From Meloidogyne chitwoodi (Eukaryota; Nematoda; Chromadorea; Rhabditida; Meloidogynidae): a stretch of DNA of 64,000 bases. Position numbers and translations under genes: made by a program. Positions 1 through 10,536 of this stretch are shown here, one piece after another. The DNA lies in assembly GCA_015183035.1 (NCBI GenBank), contig JACZZP010000010.1:992001-1056000 (forward strand), given 5' to 3'. How positions within the stretch are numbered: position 1 is the first letter of the stretch; every line of letters begins with the position of its first letter. The notes under the pieces were generated by a model that saw only the letters and a program-made list of their open reading frames with translations, made no database searches and was not told the origin of the DNA.

Positions 1-789
1 TAGAGAGAGATTTGGCCATTAGAAAAATAAGTGAAATATTTGTATCTAAAGTAAATGATTATTTATTATTTAGTTACTAACAATTCCAAACAATCGATCA
101 ATTTTCTAAAAAAAAAAGAAGAAAAAAATCTAAGGATACCTATATTTAAAATTAATTAAAAATAATAAATTTTTTTAATATTTAATTAATTAAAATTTTA
201 AAATATATTTAAAATAAAAATTTAGTTTATTTTTAAATTTAAAGGGAAGAATATACAGTTAAAATAAATATCTTTTTATTTTATTAATATTCGATTTTTT
301 TATAAATTTTTATATTTTATTGTTTTTTAGTCCAAAAATAAATAAATAGTTAAAAATATTTAATAAAAATATCAAAATATATTTATTTAGTATTAACTAT
401 TATTTAACAACAGCTGTTATTCTTTCAACTAAAAAATAAATAAAAGCACCTGGAAATGCAAAAGAAAATGCAAAAAAAAAAACTTTTAAAAATAATATTG
501 GGGAAATCTCTCAATTAAAATTTTTCAATTTTTAATAAAAAAAAATAAAATTATTATATTTTTTTATTTTTAATTAAAAAAATAATTTTAATTTTTTTAC
601 AAAACAATATTAAAAAAATTTCAAATTTTTATTAATTAAAATATTTAAATTAATTAATTTTATTATTTAATTATTTTTTAAGAAGGAATTTATAAAGCAG
701 AAAGTATTTTAATTAAGGAATTTAAAATATATTTAAAGAAGAAAAGGCAGTTTAATTTAAAAAAGGCAGTAATAATATTTAAAAAACAT
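1..789. other. AT-rich gene-free stretch
   Basis: Almost pure A/T with homopolymer runs. I see no exon-like sequence, RNA gene or repeat with a clear unit. It lies downstream of the minus-strand alpha-crystallin gene, so its right end presumably holds that gene's 3' UTR. Confidence 0.6.
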
Positions 790-2284
790 TTATTTAAAAT
801 ATATTTCATTTTCATTTGCCCAATCTTTTTTATTAAATTGTTGTTGTTTTTTAATAATTTCTTTTTCTTCTTCTTCATTATTATTTATTTGTTTATATTT
901 ATTATTATTAATTTCTTCTTCTTCTTCTTCTTCATTATCTTCTCTCTCTTCTTCATCTTTGTCTTCTTCAATAATAATATTTTTTTGTTCTTTTAATTTA
1001 TCTCCCTTTAATTAATTTATTTTTATTTAAATTAATAAAATAAAAAAAAAATAAACTGAAATTTCCACATGTCCATCAGCTGCTAAATAAGCTTTAACAG
1101 AATGTAAATCAACATCCTCTCCTAATTTCCATCGTCTATTTAATTTTTTAACTGTAACAGTCCCATTTTTATTATCTTCAATATGTTCACCATCCAAAGC
1201 AAGAACTCTGTAAGCATCAATATAAACCTATTTTTATTTATTATTTTAAATTAAAAAAAATTAAAAAAAACTCTAAAATCATTGTCATTAAATTCTTTAG
1301 CTTCTACTCTAATTCTAAATCCATCTGTTTCATTAATTACTTCTTGTTCTGGTTCTGTTACTTTTTTTATATTTTTATTATTTTTTTCTTCTTTTTTAAT
1401 TTCTTCTTCTTCTTCTTTTGTATTATTTTCTAATACAAATATTGGTTGTTGTTTTTGTTTTTTCTTTTTTTGTTGTTGCGGAAGATATGTTATTATTTTT
1501 TGCTTTTTAAAAAAAATAAATAATTATTTAAATAATAATCTATTAATATTAATTTTTAATTTTAATTAAATTTAATAATTTTATTTATTTTAAATAATAT
1601 TTACATTTCGAAAATTATTAGAAGATTCAGAAGAACTATTACTTTCTCTTCTTTCAATTTGTTCTTTATTTTTACTATATTCATATATTTTATTATTATT
1701 ATTATTATTTTGTTTTGGTTTAATAATTGGAAGAGATGATGAATATTCTTCTTCTTCATTCCTTTGTTTATTATTAAAAGGATAAAATTGTTGTTGATTA
1801 ATTTTATTTTGTCTTTGATAATTAGTAGTAATTATTGGTTGTTTATTATTATTATTAATTTGATTATAATATTTCTCTACTGGTAATTCTCTTTAAAAAT
1901 TAATTAATTAATTTTATTTATTTATTTAAAAAAATACCTTAAAGATATTGCTAATTTTCGTCTACCAGTATAACTTCTACAAAGTATTGTTGACCTATTA
2001 TTATTATTATTATTATGTTTTTCCCATTCCTCATGACTTTGTTCCTCTAATATTCGTTCACTAAAACTTTTAAAATAATTATTATTTTAATTATATTTAT
2101 ATTAAATTAAATAAACTTACAATCTATTATTTTCTAAAGGATAAATCAAAGATGATGAAATAATAGGTGTTATTATTTGTTTTCTTTGAAATTGTGGAGG
2201 AGGAGATATTGAAGAAGTCCATCTTTGTTCTCTAAAAGCTCTATATCTCCATTCTTTTGTTCTAATAAATTCTTGTCTTGACAT
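790..2284 (-). CDS. Alpha-crystallin (Hsp20) domain protein with low-complexity arms
   Basis: Six exons (about 2284-2121, 2066-1938, 1890-1605, 1502-1272, 1227-1057, 1005-790) join in frame to 398 residues, beginning MSRQEFIRTKEW. Residues about 245-327 read as an alpha-crystallin domain: the FRIRVEAKEF strand, ALDGEHIED, and the diagnostic GEDVDLHSVKAYLAADGHV stretch (compare the DVDP/DGVL signature of small heat shock proteins). The domain is split by one intron. The N-terminal 240 residues are rich in Asn, Gln and Arg; the last 70 are strongly acidic with Glu and Asn runs. Most small heat shock proteins are 150-200 residues, so this is a long, disordered-arm version. Family knowledge suggests an ATP-independent chaperone or a structural sHSP-like protein; which nematode orthologue it matches I cannot tell. 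No IxI-type tail motif is visible. Confidence 0.78.
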
Positions 2285-3592
2285 TACTAAATAAAAATAA
2301 TTAAAAATAAAAATCAATTTTTATATTTTAAAAAATTATTTAATATTTTATTGAGAGAGGAGGGAATGTTTGTTTGTATTATTTTTTAAGCAAAAAAATC
2401 TTTCTTTTTAGGGTTTTCATATCGAGAATGAAAGGATGATGGGTGGAGTGTGTGAGGTGAATAATCTCTTCTACGAACAAACCTTTCTATTTAACATTTA
2501 CCTCAATATTATATTATTTTTTATTTTATTTATTTATTTATTTGTTTGCATTTTACGTGTGTCTTTGTTTCTTTTTTTACAAAATAATAGGTAATTGTTT
2601 TTTTTTAATTTTGCCTTCATTGAATCATTAATTGAAACATTTTTAAATTAAATTAAAATGAATAATTATTTTTAAAAAGAGAAAAGAAATACTCAATTAT
2701 TTATTTTTAATTGATGATTCTTATATTTTTTAACCATTTTATGAATCAAATATATTAAAAGAAAATATAAGAAATGTATTTTTAAAAATTAAAACAAAAA
2801 TTTAAAACATAAAGGCAAAAGCAGCCTTTTATATTTAATCTTATGTGACTCAAAATATATATAATTAATTAGAAAAAAATTAAAAAAAAAAAAGACGTTA
2901 AAAAACTATTTTTGACTATTTAGAGTTGTAAACATTTTCGAATATCTGACCTTTTTTATTTAATAATTAATATTCAAATCCTTAATTTTTAAAATAACAA
3001 AAAAATATTTAATTTTTTTTAAATTTAATAAAATTGCCGAAAATACTAATAATTTATTTATTTTTAAAATTAGAGACAAATAATAAATGAAAAATAAATT
3101 TAATTATTGCAAAATATGTACTGTTAAAAGTAATTTAAAAAATATATTTATTTTAAAAGGATATTTTTATATAAAATTAAAAAAATAATAATAATAAATT
3201 TTTAGAAAAGAATTAAAATAATTTGTAAATAAAGGTCAACAATATTTTTAGAGAATTTTAGTCATTATTTATTTAAATATTAAAATACAAATTAAATGAA
3301 TATATTTATTTAAATTAATTATTTATTTATAATTTGTCTAGGCCAAAATTTAAATATTTTTTTTTAAATATTTACTACTAATTTTATCAATTTTTTAACT
3401 TTTTAACCTAGACATATAATTATTACCCGTTTTAGGTATTTTCTTTATTTATAATAAATTTGTTTGAAAATATTTTTTAATAAAATAAAAAAGAGACAGA
3501 GAGAGAGATACATATTTTTTTATTTTTTATTTAAAAAAGAGAATCAAAATATTTAGAAAATAAAATACTAAAATTAAATAATATTAATTAAT
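2285..3592. other. Intergenic; upstream region of the alpha-crystallin gene
   Basis: About 1.3 kb of AT-rich DNA. The part from 2345 to 2500 is less AT-rich and contains a GA/GT-rich stretch near 2405-2460, which would sit in the promoter of the minus-strand gene starting at 2284. I found no clean heat-shock element and no further exon. Confidence 0.45.
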
Positions 3593-4585
3593 TTAACGAT
3601 CAACAACAACAGCAGAAGTTCCAGAACCATCTGCTGGTGAATGTGAATATTGATGAGTTAATCTAGGTCTATTAGTACTATAACCACCAATTGAATCAGA
3701 ACGAACAATTCCACTTCCATTTCCATTACCTCCAAATAAGGAAAGAGAAGAACCTTCAGCAGAATGTTTCTTAAAAATAATTAAATTAATATTTATAAAA
3801 TATATTTTAAAATATAATTATAAAAATATTATTATTATTTTATTTAATCCCAAATTTTAAAAAATAAAATTAAAAAAAAAACAAACTCGACACATTGGCT
3901 TAGGCAATTCATCACAAGAAAAATTAAATCCTTTAATAGAACCACCACCACAAGAATGGCAAGAAGACAAAGAAGTTGTTCTATGTCTAATACCTCCATT
4001 ACCTCCTATTATTGTACTTATACTTCCTTTTATTATTTAATTAAATTATATTTAAATTAATTAATTAAATACCATCATTATCATCTATTCCACCATCAAC
4101 ATGTAAAATATCTTGAAAACGAACAGATGAAGAAAAGAAACGTCCCAAAATAACAATAACTGTAAGCATTGAGGAAAGAGCACAACAAATAACCATTGCT
4201 GTTGGAAGTACAACAAACTATTAAATATTTATTTATTTATTTAAATATTTTATTTTAATTTACCACAGATAAAAGAAATTTCTTTCGATGATTTTGCCAA
4301 GCATAAGAATAAAATATTGTTATAATCTATGTATATTTAAATAAATTAAATAATTATATTTATTTATTTTTACCAAAGTCCAAAGAGCCAATTGAGCTTG
4401 AATTATATCTGCTAAAAGTGATTGTCTTTGACGACTTCCATTATTTTCAGAGGAAGAAGCCTTTAAAAAATTATTTAAAAATTAATTATTTAAATTATAT
4501 TTATTTATTTATTTACCCTTACATTATTTAAAACATTCCACAAATTAATTAAATTTCCTCTAATTGGTGAATTAACGTTTTGCAT
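3593..4585 (-). CDS. Putative two-TM membrane protein, function unknown
   Basis: Six in-frame exons (4585 to about 4519, 4460-4374, 4326-4264, 4217-4073, 4026-3887, 3769-3593) give about 226 residues from an ATG at 4585 (MQNVNSPIRG). Two hydrophobic segments are visible: one around LALWTLVIITIFYSYAW and one around VVLPTAMVICCALSSMLTVI. They are joined by a basic loop (QNHRKKF). A Ser/Gly-rich tail follows, with a CHSCGGG motif and DELPKPMC, ending AVVVDR. All introns are GT-AG and 40-70 bases long. I do not recognise the family. Two further exon-like pieces upstream (5115-4915) can replace the first exon in frame. Confidence 0.6.
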
Positions 4586-4914
4586 TTATTTAATTTATTT
4601 AAATTAATAATAAAAATGTGGACATTAAAAAAAAAAGAGAAAATAAAAAAGAATAGCTAAAATATTATTTTTAAGAAAAATAAATCAATACTTATATTAT
4701 ATAATATTTAGGTTATTTATTTTTGTTGGTCATTTCTTTTTTTTTAGAAAATAAAAAAATATATTTTTTTTAGTATTTTAAAAAAATATAATAATTTTTA
4801 ATTTAAAAAATATTTTAATTAATAATTTAATAATATTTGTTTAAAAAATAAAAAAGTAATTAACTAACTAACTACTTCTAAGTAATTATTTAATATTAAA
4901 ATATTAATTACCTC

Positions 4915-5115
4915 ACTTAAACACATACTTAATTTATCCAATTCTTCAGAAGAACAAAAATCATCAGAAAGCCATTCCTTAAATTATTTATTATTATTTA
5001 TTTAATTAATTTTAAAAACTTGATTATTTAAATTATTTTCTTGTAATAATGAACTAGCACTTCCAACTTTTCCAATACCATTTACACTTCTTCTTCTTTC
5101 ACGAAAATCTTTCAT
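4915..5115 (-). other. Candidate alternative 5' exons of the two-TM protein gene
   Basis: An ATG at 5115 opens a 31-codon exon (MKDFRERRSVNGIGK), followed after a short GT-AG intron by a 22-codon exon (EWLSDDFCSSEELDK) ending at a GTAATT donor near 4914. Both end in phase 0. They can splice in frame to the GCT TCT exon at 4460, skipping the ATG exon at 4585. Joining them to the 4585 exon fails, because the available acceptors give stops. Alternative promoters are the simplest reading; a separate tiny gene is possible. Confidence 0.4.
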
Positions 5116-7438
5116 ATTTTTTAATTAATTTATTTAAAAAAAATATTTATTTAATATCAATTTTTAATAATTTTTTCCTAAAAAATTATTTTTAAATATA
5201 AATTATTTAAAAAAAGTTATAATTATTCCCAAAATATTTAGATAAAATAATAAATAAAAAAGAAAAAAATATTTAATTTTTCAAAGATTATTAATTTAAA
5301 TAAAAATATTTTTAACTCATTTAATGTGAGGAAAAAAAAGAAAAGAGAAATTATATATAAATTATTTATTTATTAGAGAATATAGGTATACCTAAATAAT
5401 ATAATCGAAGATATAGAAATGATTAATTAGATATTAATAAATAAATAGGTATATTTATTTATCTAAATATTAGATATTTATTTAAAAAATAAATTAAATA
5501 TAATTATTAAATTAATTATACAGCTGATATTAATTAATTAAATATAATTTTAATCAATTTTTATTTTTATTAAAAGGAAATGTGCTTGTTTTTGAGTTTT
5601 TTATCAGTTAATAATTTTTTTGTAAAGTCCTAAATATTAAAAAAAAATTCTTTTTAATAAATAAAATTCTCTCCCGGAAAAGTGCTGTTAAAGCAAAAAT
5701 GGATTATTTTTTTTTAATTTCTTAATTATAAATTAATATTAGCACAGATTTTTTTAATATTTTTTATCGAAAATTGTTCTATAATTTTATTATAAAAATA
5801 AAATAAATTGACAAATAATAAATATATTTATTTTTAAATAAAAACTGGTTTTATTAAATCAATAAAAAATAAAAAGTAAAATATTCAGCTGATCTAAAAA
5901 CTAAAAATAAATTAATTTAAGATATTCTTTGTTTTTAAATAAATAAGTAAATAAATAAAATTAATTTAAAAATAAATTATAATTTTAAAAAATATATATT
6001 TCTTTTATTTTTAAATTTATATTTACAAAAATAATAATAAAAAAAGTTCAAATTATAAACAAATTAATTTTGATGGCATTTAATTTAAGATAAAAAAATA
6101 AAAAATATTAAATTGTTAAAAGTACATAAATATAATTAATTAATTAATTAAAATATATTATTTAGTCTAAACAAATAAAAAATAAAAGATAAAAAAGGAA
6201 ATACCTATTTAAATAAATACCTAAAAGTATTTGAGAAAATAAAAATAATAAAAAAATACTTTTTTGTAATTATTTTAGGACAAAAACTTCTTTAAAATTT
6301 AAAATATTTTTATTGTAAGCTTTAATAAATTTAATAATATTTAAATATAATTTAATTAATAATAAAAATAATTAAATAGTATTTTTATAAAATTACCAAT
6401 AAATATATATAATAAAATAAAAATAAATATTATTTTTTAATAAATTAAAAGAAACTATGCAAAAATACTATTATATTTACCACCTTTATTATTATTTATT
6501 TATTTATTTTTTATTAAAATAAATACCGAATAACTGATAAAAATTCAGGAGCAAAAATAAAAAATATAAAGAAAATAACTTTAAAAATAAGAATAAAAAA
6601 GATAAAAAATAAATAATTATTTAAATATATTATGACTTAAAAATAAAAATATTTTGGACAAATTAAAATATTTTTAATTTATTTAGAATAATTAAGACAA
6701 AAATAAATAAATAAAAGTTTCGTTTTAGCGAAGAAAAAAATATATATTTAATAATAAAACTTGTTTTATATTTATTTATTTATTTTTTTAAGAAAAAATA
6801 AAAGAAAAATAAATATTATTTTTAAAAATTAATCACAAGAAAAATAAAATATTTAGTAATTTTTATTAAAAATCTAAAGCACACCTTAAAAAGAAAGAAA
6901 AAAACTTTTTACTAAATTTAAGGGTTTATAGGTATTTATATATCTTTTTTTTTTTTAATTTATTATTCCGCTTAAAAATAATTAAATAATAAAATATAAG
7001 TAGTAATTTTATTAAATAAGGTCAACAAATATTTCTTTGATTTTTTAAATTAAATAATTTTTAAATTATATGGAAGAATATCTAAAAAGTTTAATAAAAA
7101 GAAAGATTAAATTTAAAAATTAAATATTAACTTTTTAAAAAAAATATTAAGAATAATTTTATAAAATAAATATAAATTACATAATAATTTTAATTAATTA
7201 AAAAACATTAATAATTCATGTGAATAATCAAAAATGATTAAAAATTAAATATAAAATGTAATTTCTTTTTAAATATATTTTTGAACTTTGTACTCTATTA
7301 CTACCCAATTATTCGGCCAAAGTAATTCCTTCCCTTTTTTATTTAAAATAATTGCCCAATGCAATCGGTGCACAAAATACTATATTGGGAAATTAGATAA
7401 TAAAACTTTTTTTTTTAAAAAGTTTTAAAAATTATTAA
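5116..7438. other. AT desert, no gene seen
   Basis: 2.3 kb of nearly pure A/T with many TTTA/AAAT runs. No ORF with intron borders, no RNA gene and no repeat unit could be supported. Confidence 0.6.
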
Positions 7439-7528
7439 AAAAATAGGGTTCTTTTCCGTTCTGCGCCACCCCCCATTTGGCGGCACCGAAATGGGGGGTG
7501 GCGCAGAACGGAAAAGAACCAAAAATAG
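7439..7528. mobile_element. 74-bp GC-rich palindromic MITE with 8-bp target duplication
   Basis: Positions 7447-7478 and 7489-7520 are perfect 32-base inverted repeats around a 10-base loop (GGCGGCACCG). The arms begin GGTTCTTTTCCG and carry a GC-rich core (GCGCCACCCCCCATTT). The hairpin is flanked on both sides by the same 8 bases, AAAAATAG (7439-7446 and 7521-7528), as expected of an insertion leaving an 8-bp target-site duplication, a size typical of hAT-superfamily elements. There is no coding capacity. Flanking DNA is almost pure A/T, so the hairpin stands out sharply. It lies 15 bp beyond the stop codon of the next minus-strand gene. Assignment to hAT is inference from duplication length only. 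Confidence 0.7.
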
Positions 7529-7542
7529 TATTATAAATTAAT

Positions 7543-8377
7543 TTATAAATCTTCCTCATTCCATTCATTATTATTATTATTATTATTATCACTTTCTTTT
7601 ATTAAAATCCATCCTTCATTTTCAATTTTAGCAATTAATTTTCCTTTATTATTTTCTTTTATTTTTTGATCAAAAAATAAAAGTTTAGCTTTAATATTCC
7701 AATAACCAGATAATATTGGATGTGCTAAAGGTTCTTCTAAAGGTAACCAACCATTAAATGGAAATAAATTAGAAATTGGAATTAATTGTCCAATTTTAGA
7801 TAATTCTAATAATTTACAAGCATTTGGTAATAAATTACATAAAAAAGGAGAACTAAATAATTATTTTAAAATAATTTTAAAATTCTCCTTTTTTACCAAA
7901 ATTCATCAGAAAGAAAAGTACTTTGACTTTGACCATTATCACATATTTTTCCAACAAAAAAACTGTCTTGTTCTAATGTTAATGCTAATACCAAACTTTT
8001 ATTTAAATTAATAGAAGAAGGAAGAGATTTTTTAATTAAAATATTACCTTTATTTAATTAAATTAATTAATTAATTTTAAATAAAAATACCAGAAATAAT
8101 TTGTAACCATCCAGGTAAATGAATTTCTGCATTACCTTTTTCATCACAAATTTGTCTTTTATGAGAATCAAAAGTTAATAATGAAACATTTTGAAATTGA
8201 AGATAATCTAAAATTAATTATTTAATAATTTACAAATTTAACTTTTATAATTAATTTTAAAAAAATAATTAAATTACCTTCATCTATTGAATTTATTTTT
8301 AATATACAATTATTATTATTTAATAATCCAAAACATTTAAATAAAAATATTAAAAAAGTAAAAATAAATAAAAACAT
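7543..8377 (-). CDS. Secreted protein, possibly GM2-activator-like lipid-binding fold
   Basis: Four exons (8377-8278, 8207-8091, 8047-7897, 7852-7543) give 225 residues. The N-terminus is a strong signal peptide (MFLFIFTFLIFLFKCFG). The mature part has several cysteines (NNNNCILKI, KRQICDEKG, VGKICDNG, FCSPFLC, LPNACKLL), an HLPGWLQIISG segment and, near the end, HPILSGYWNIKAKLLFFD. The FCSPFLC region and the proline plus SGYWNIKA segment recall the C-terminal half of GM2 ganglioside activator proteins, where a loop precedes a TGNYRIE-like strand. That resemblance is by eye only; a nematode-specific secreted protein is equally possible. The tail is Asn-rich and acidic (NNNNNNEWNEEDL). No TM segment follows the signal peptide. 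Confidence 0.55.
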
Positions 8378-9086
8378 TAATTATTATTATTTAAATAAAT
8401 AAATAAATAAAAGGAGGTAAAAAGGAAAAGAAAATAATCTGATGATTATTTTTATTATTATTTTTTATTTATTTTAATTTTATTAAAATGTCAATCATTT
8501 CTTTAATAAATTAATAAAAATAATAAAATTATTATTATTATTAAATTAAATATTATAAAATTTTAAAATCCAAGAGGGTATAAGAATACAATCTCTGAGT
8601 AGTAAAATAATACCATTTTAATTATACGTAATTTATAACAATAAGAATAAAAAAATATTTATTTACCTTCTATATAATTCTAATTAATTTTTATAAAATA
8701 GCAAACCGGGAAATTTAAATAAATTATAATTTTATAAAATCAGGAATGAACAAAAAAAATTAATTTTTTGAAAATAATTAGAATATTTTATAATTTATTT
8801 ATTTAATATAATTTAATTAAAAAAAAAAGAAAAATATTTAAATCTAATTTTTCAGACTATTTGTAATAAATTTAAGCACCGAGAAAAAATAAAAGTGAAA
8901 AAGAAAGTGAATTAAATTTAAAAAATAAATATATTTTAAAGCAAAAATAGAAATACACCCGCTTGAATTGATACATATTATATAAAAAATAATTAATATA
9001 TTTAAGAGAAATAATAAAATATTCTTCAGAAGAGTAAGAGAGGAGTTAATTTGCTAAATTATTTAATTAATCATTTATAATTCTTT
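8378..9086. other. Intergenic, AT-rich
   Basis: About 700 bp between two minus-strand genes. It should hold the promoter of the secreted protein (starting at 8377) and the 3' UTR of the glucuronyltransferase. No other feature is recognisable. Confidence 0.5.
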
Positions 9087-10536
9087 TTATAATCTATTTT
9101 CATAAATATAGCCATGATTATCACCCTAAATTAAATATTAATTATATTTAATATAATTAAAAAAAACTTACAGCTAATCGAGGACTTAATGTTTTTGTAT
9201 GCCAAACTAAAATTTCTTTAGGTTCTTCATTCCAACCAAAAACTTCAACTTTATCACGAGGAATATTAAATTGAGAAAGAAAACAAGATTCAGGAGTTAC
9301 TTTAATACATCCTTCATGAAAACTAGCATTGCCAGATAAAATTAATTTTAAACTTTTTAAAAAAAGAATATTTATTTTTTATTTTTAAAATAAATACTTT
9401 ATAGCAAATCCTGCCATATCAACAGCAAAACGTCTAGTTGGTGCATAAATTGCATTCCAAGCAATTATTGTCCCATTTTTGTTAACTTTAGGTGCTTCTA
9501 CTTTTGCTCCACCAGCAAAAGCTAAAATAAATTAAATTTTAAAAAATAAAAAAATAACTAACCTACAGCCCAAATTCCAATTGTTTTTACTTTCCTAATA
9601 TAATTATTAAATAATCTAATATCATAGGTATTATCATCATCAGCAAAATAAACAACCTGTAGAAAATATAAATTTAATTTTTTTAATTATTAGAATTAAT
9701 TTAAATTTATTTAAAAAGAATACATAAATAAATAAAAATATTTAAAAATAATTTAAAAAATCTAACAAAATTCTTTCTGTAATTTGCATAATTTTTTCTA
9801 AGATATTCTAAGGCAACATTTCTATGTGTCCACCCACGACGAGGAAATCCAGGTTTTGTTGTAGTAAAAAAATAAGTATAAGGAATAGAAGAACGTTTTA
9901 AAATTCTTTCTACAGCTGGAACTGTTTGATTTGCATCTTCTACAACAATCCTTTAAAAAATATAAAAAAATATTTTAATTAATTAATTTAAAAAAAACAA
10001 ACCAATGTAAATTAGGAACATTCATAAGTGTTTGAGAAAGTCTAAAATAAATAAATAAATAAAATTAAAATAATTAATAAAATAAACCTAGTCAGATCAG
10101 CTATTCTTTCAGGTCTTTGATTTGTTGGAGTAATTAAAATAATTATAGTTTTATTGTTTATTTGTTCATTCCAAATTAAAACTCTCCAAATAGCTAATAA
10201 TAAAATTATTGTAATTAAAAAAGAAAAACATTTTGAATTAAATAAATGAATTAATAATAATGGCCAACGTAATAAAGGAGGCAAACGTTTAAAATTTGTT
10301 GAATATTTTCCTTTAATCATTTTATTATTATAATTTAATGTTGATTTTAAAGTAGAATATCTTTGTTTATTATTATTTTGTTGTTTTTGAGATATTGGAA
10401 TTAAATATTTTAAATTATTTTCTAAAGAATACTGATGATTATTAGGTGATATTGGTGAAATTGAACCAGATGAACAAGAATCACCTCCTCCAGAATCTGT
10501 TGATATTTCATTGAAGAAATGTCTAGATTGAAACAT
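9087..10536 (-). CDS. GT43 beta-1,3-glucuronyltransferase (B3GAT/SQV-8-like)
   Basis: Seven exons (10536-10088, 10041-10003, 9950-9767, 9656-9563, 9521-9398, 9352-9172, 9125-9087) give 369 residues. It is a type II Golgi enzyme: a cytoplasmic Ser/Asn-rich tail, a TM anchor around residues 95-122 ([20 protein letters not shown]), then the catalytic domain. Diagnostic pieces are [65 protein letters not shown] (the DDD Mn/UDP-sugar motif, about residues 230-232), [18 protein letters not shown] and the C-terminal EILVWHTKT. The family transfers GlcA from UDP-GlcA to Gal, either in the proteoglycan linker (SQV-8/GlcAT-I) or on other glycans (GLCT enzymes). I cannot tell which orthologue this is. 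The usual Gly-Val/Leu before the DDD region reads VAFAGG instead. Confidence 0.9.
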
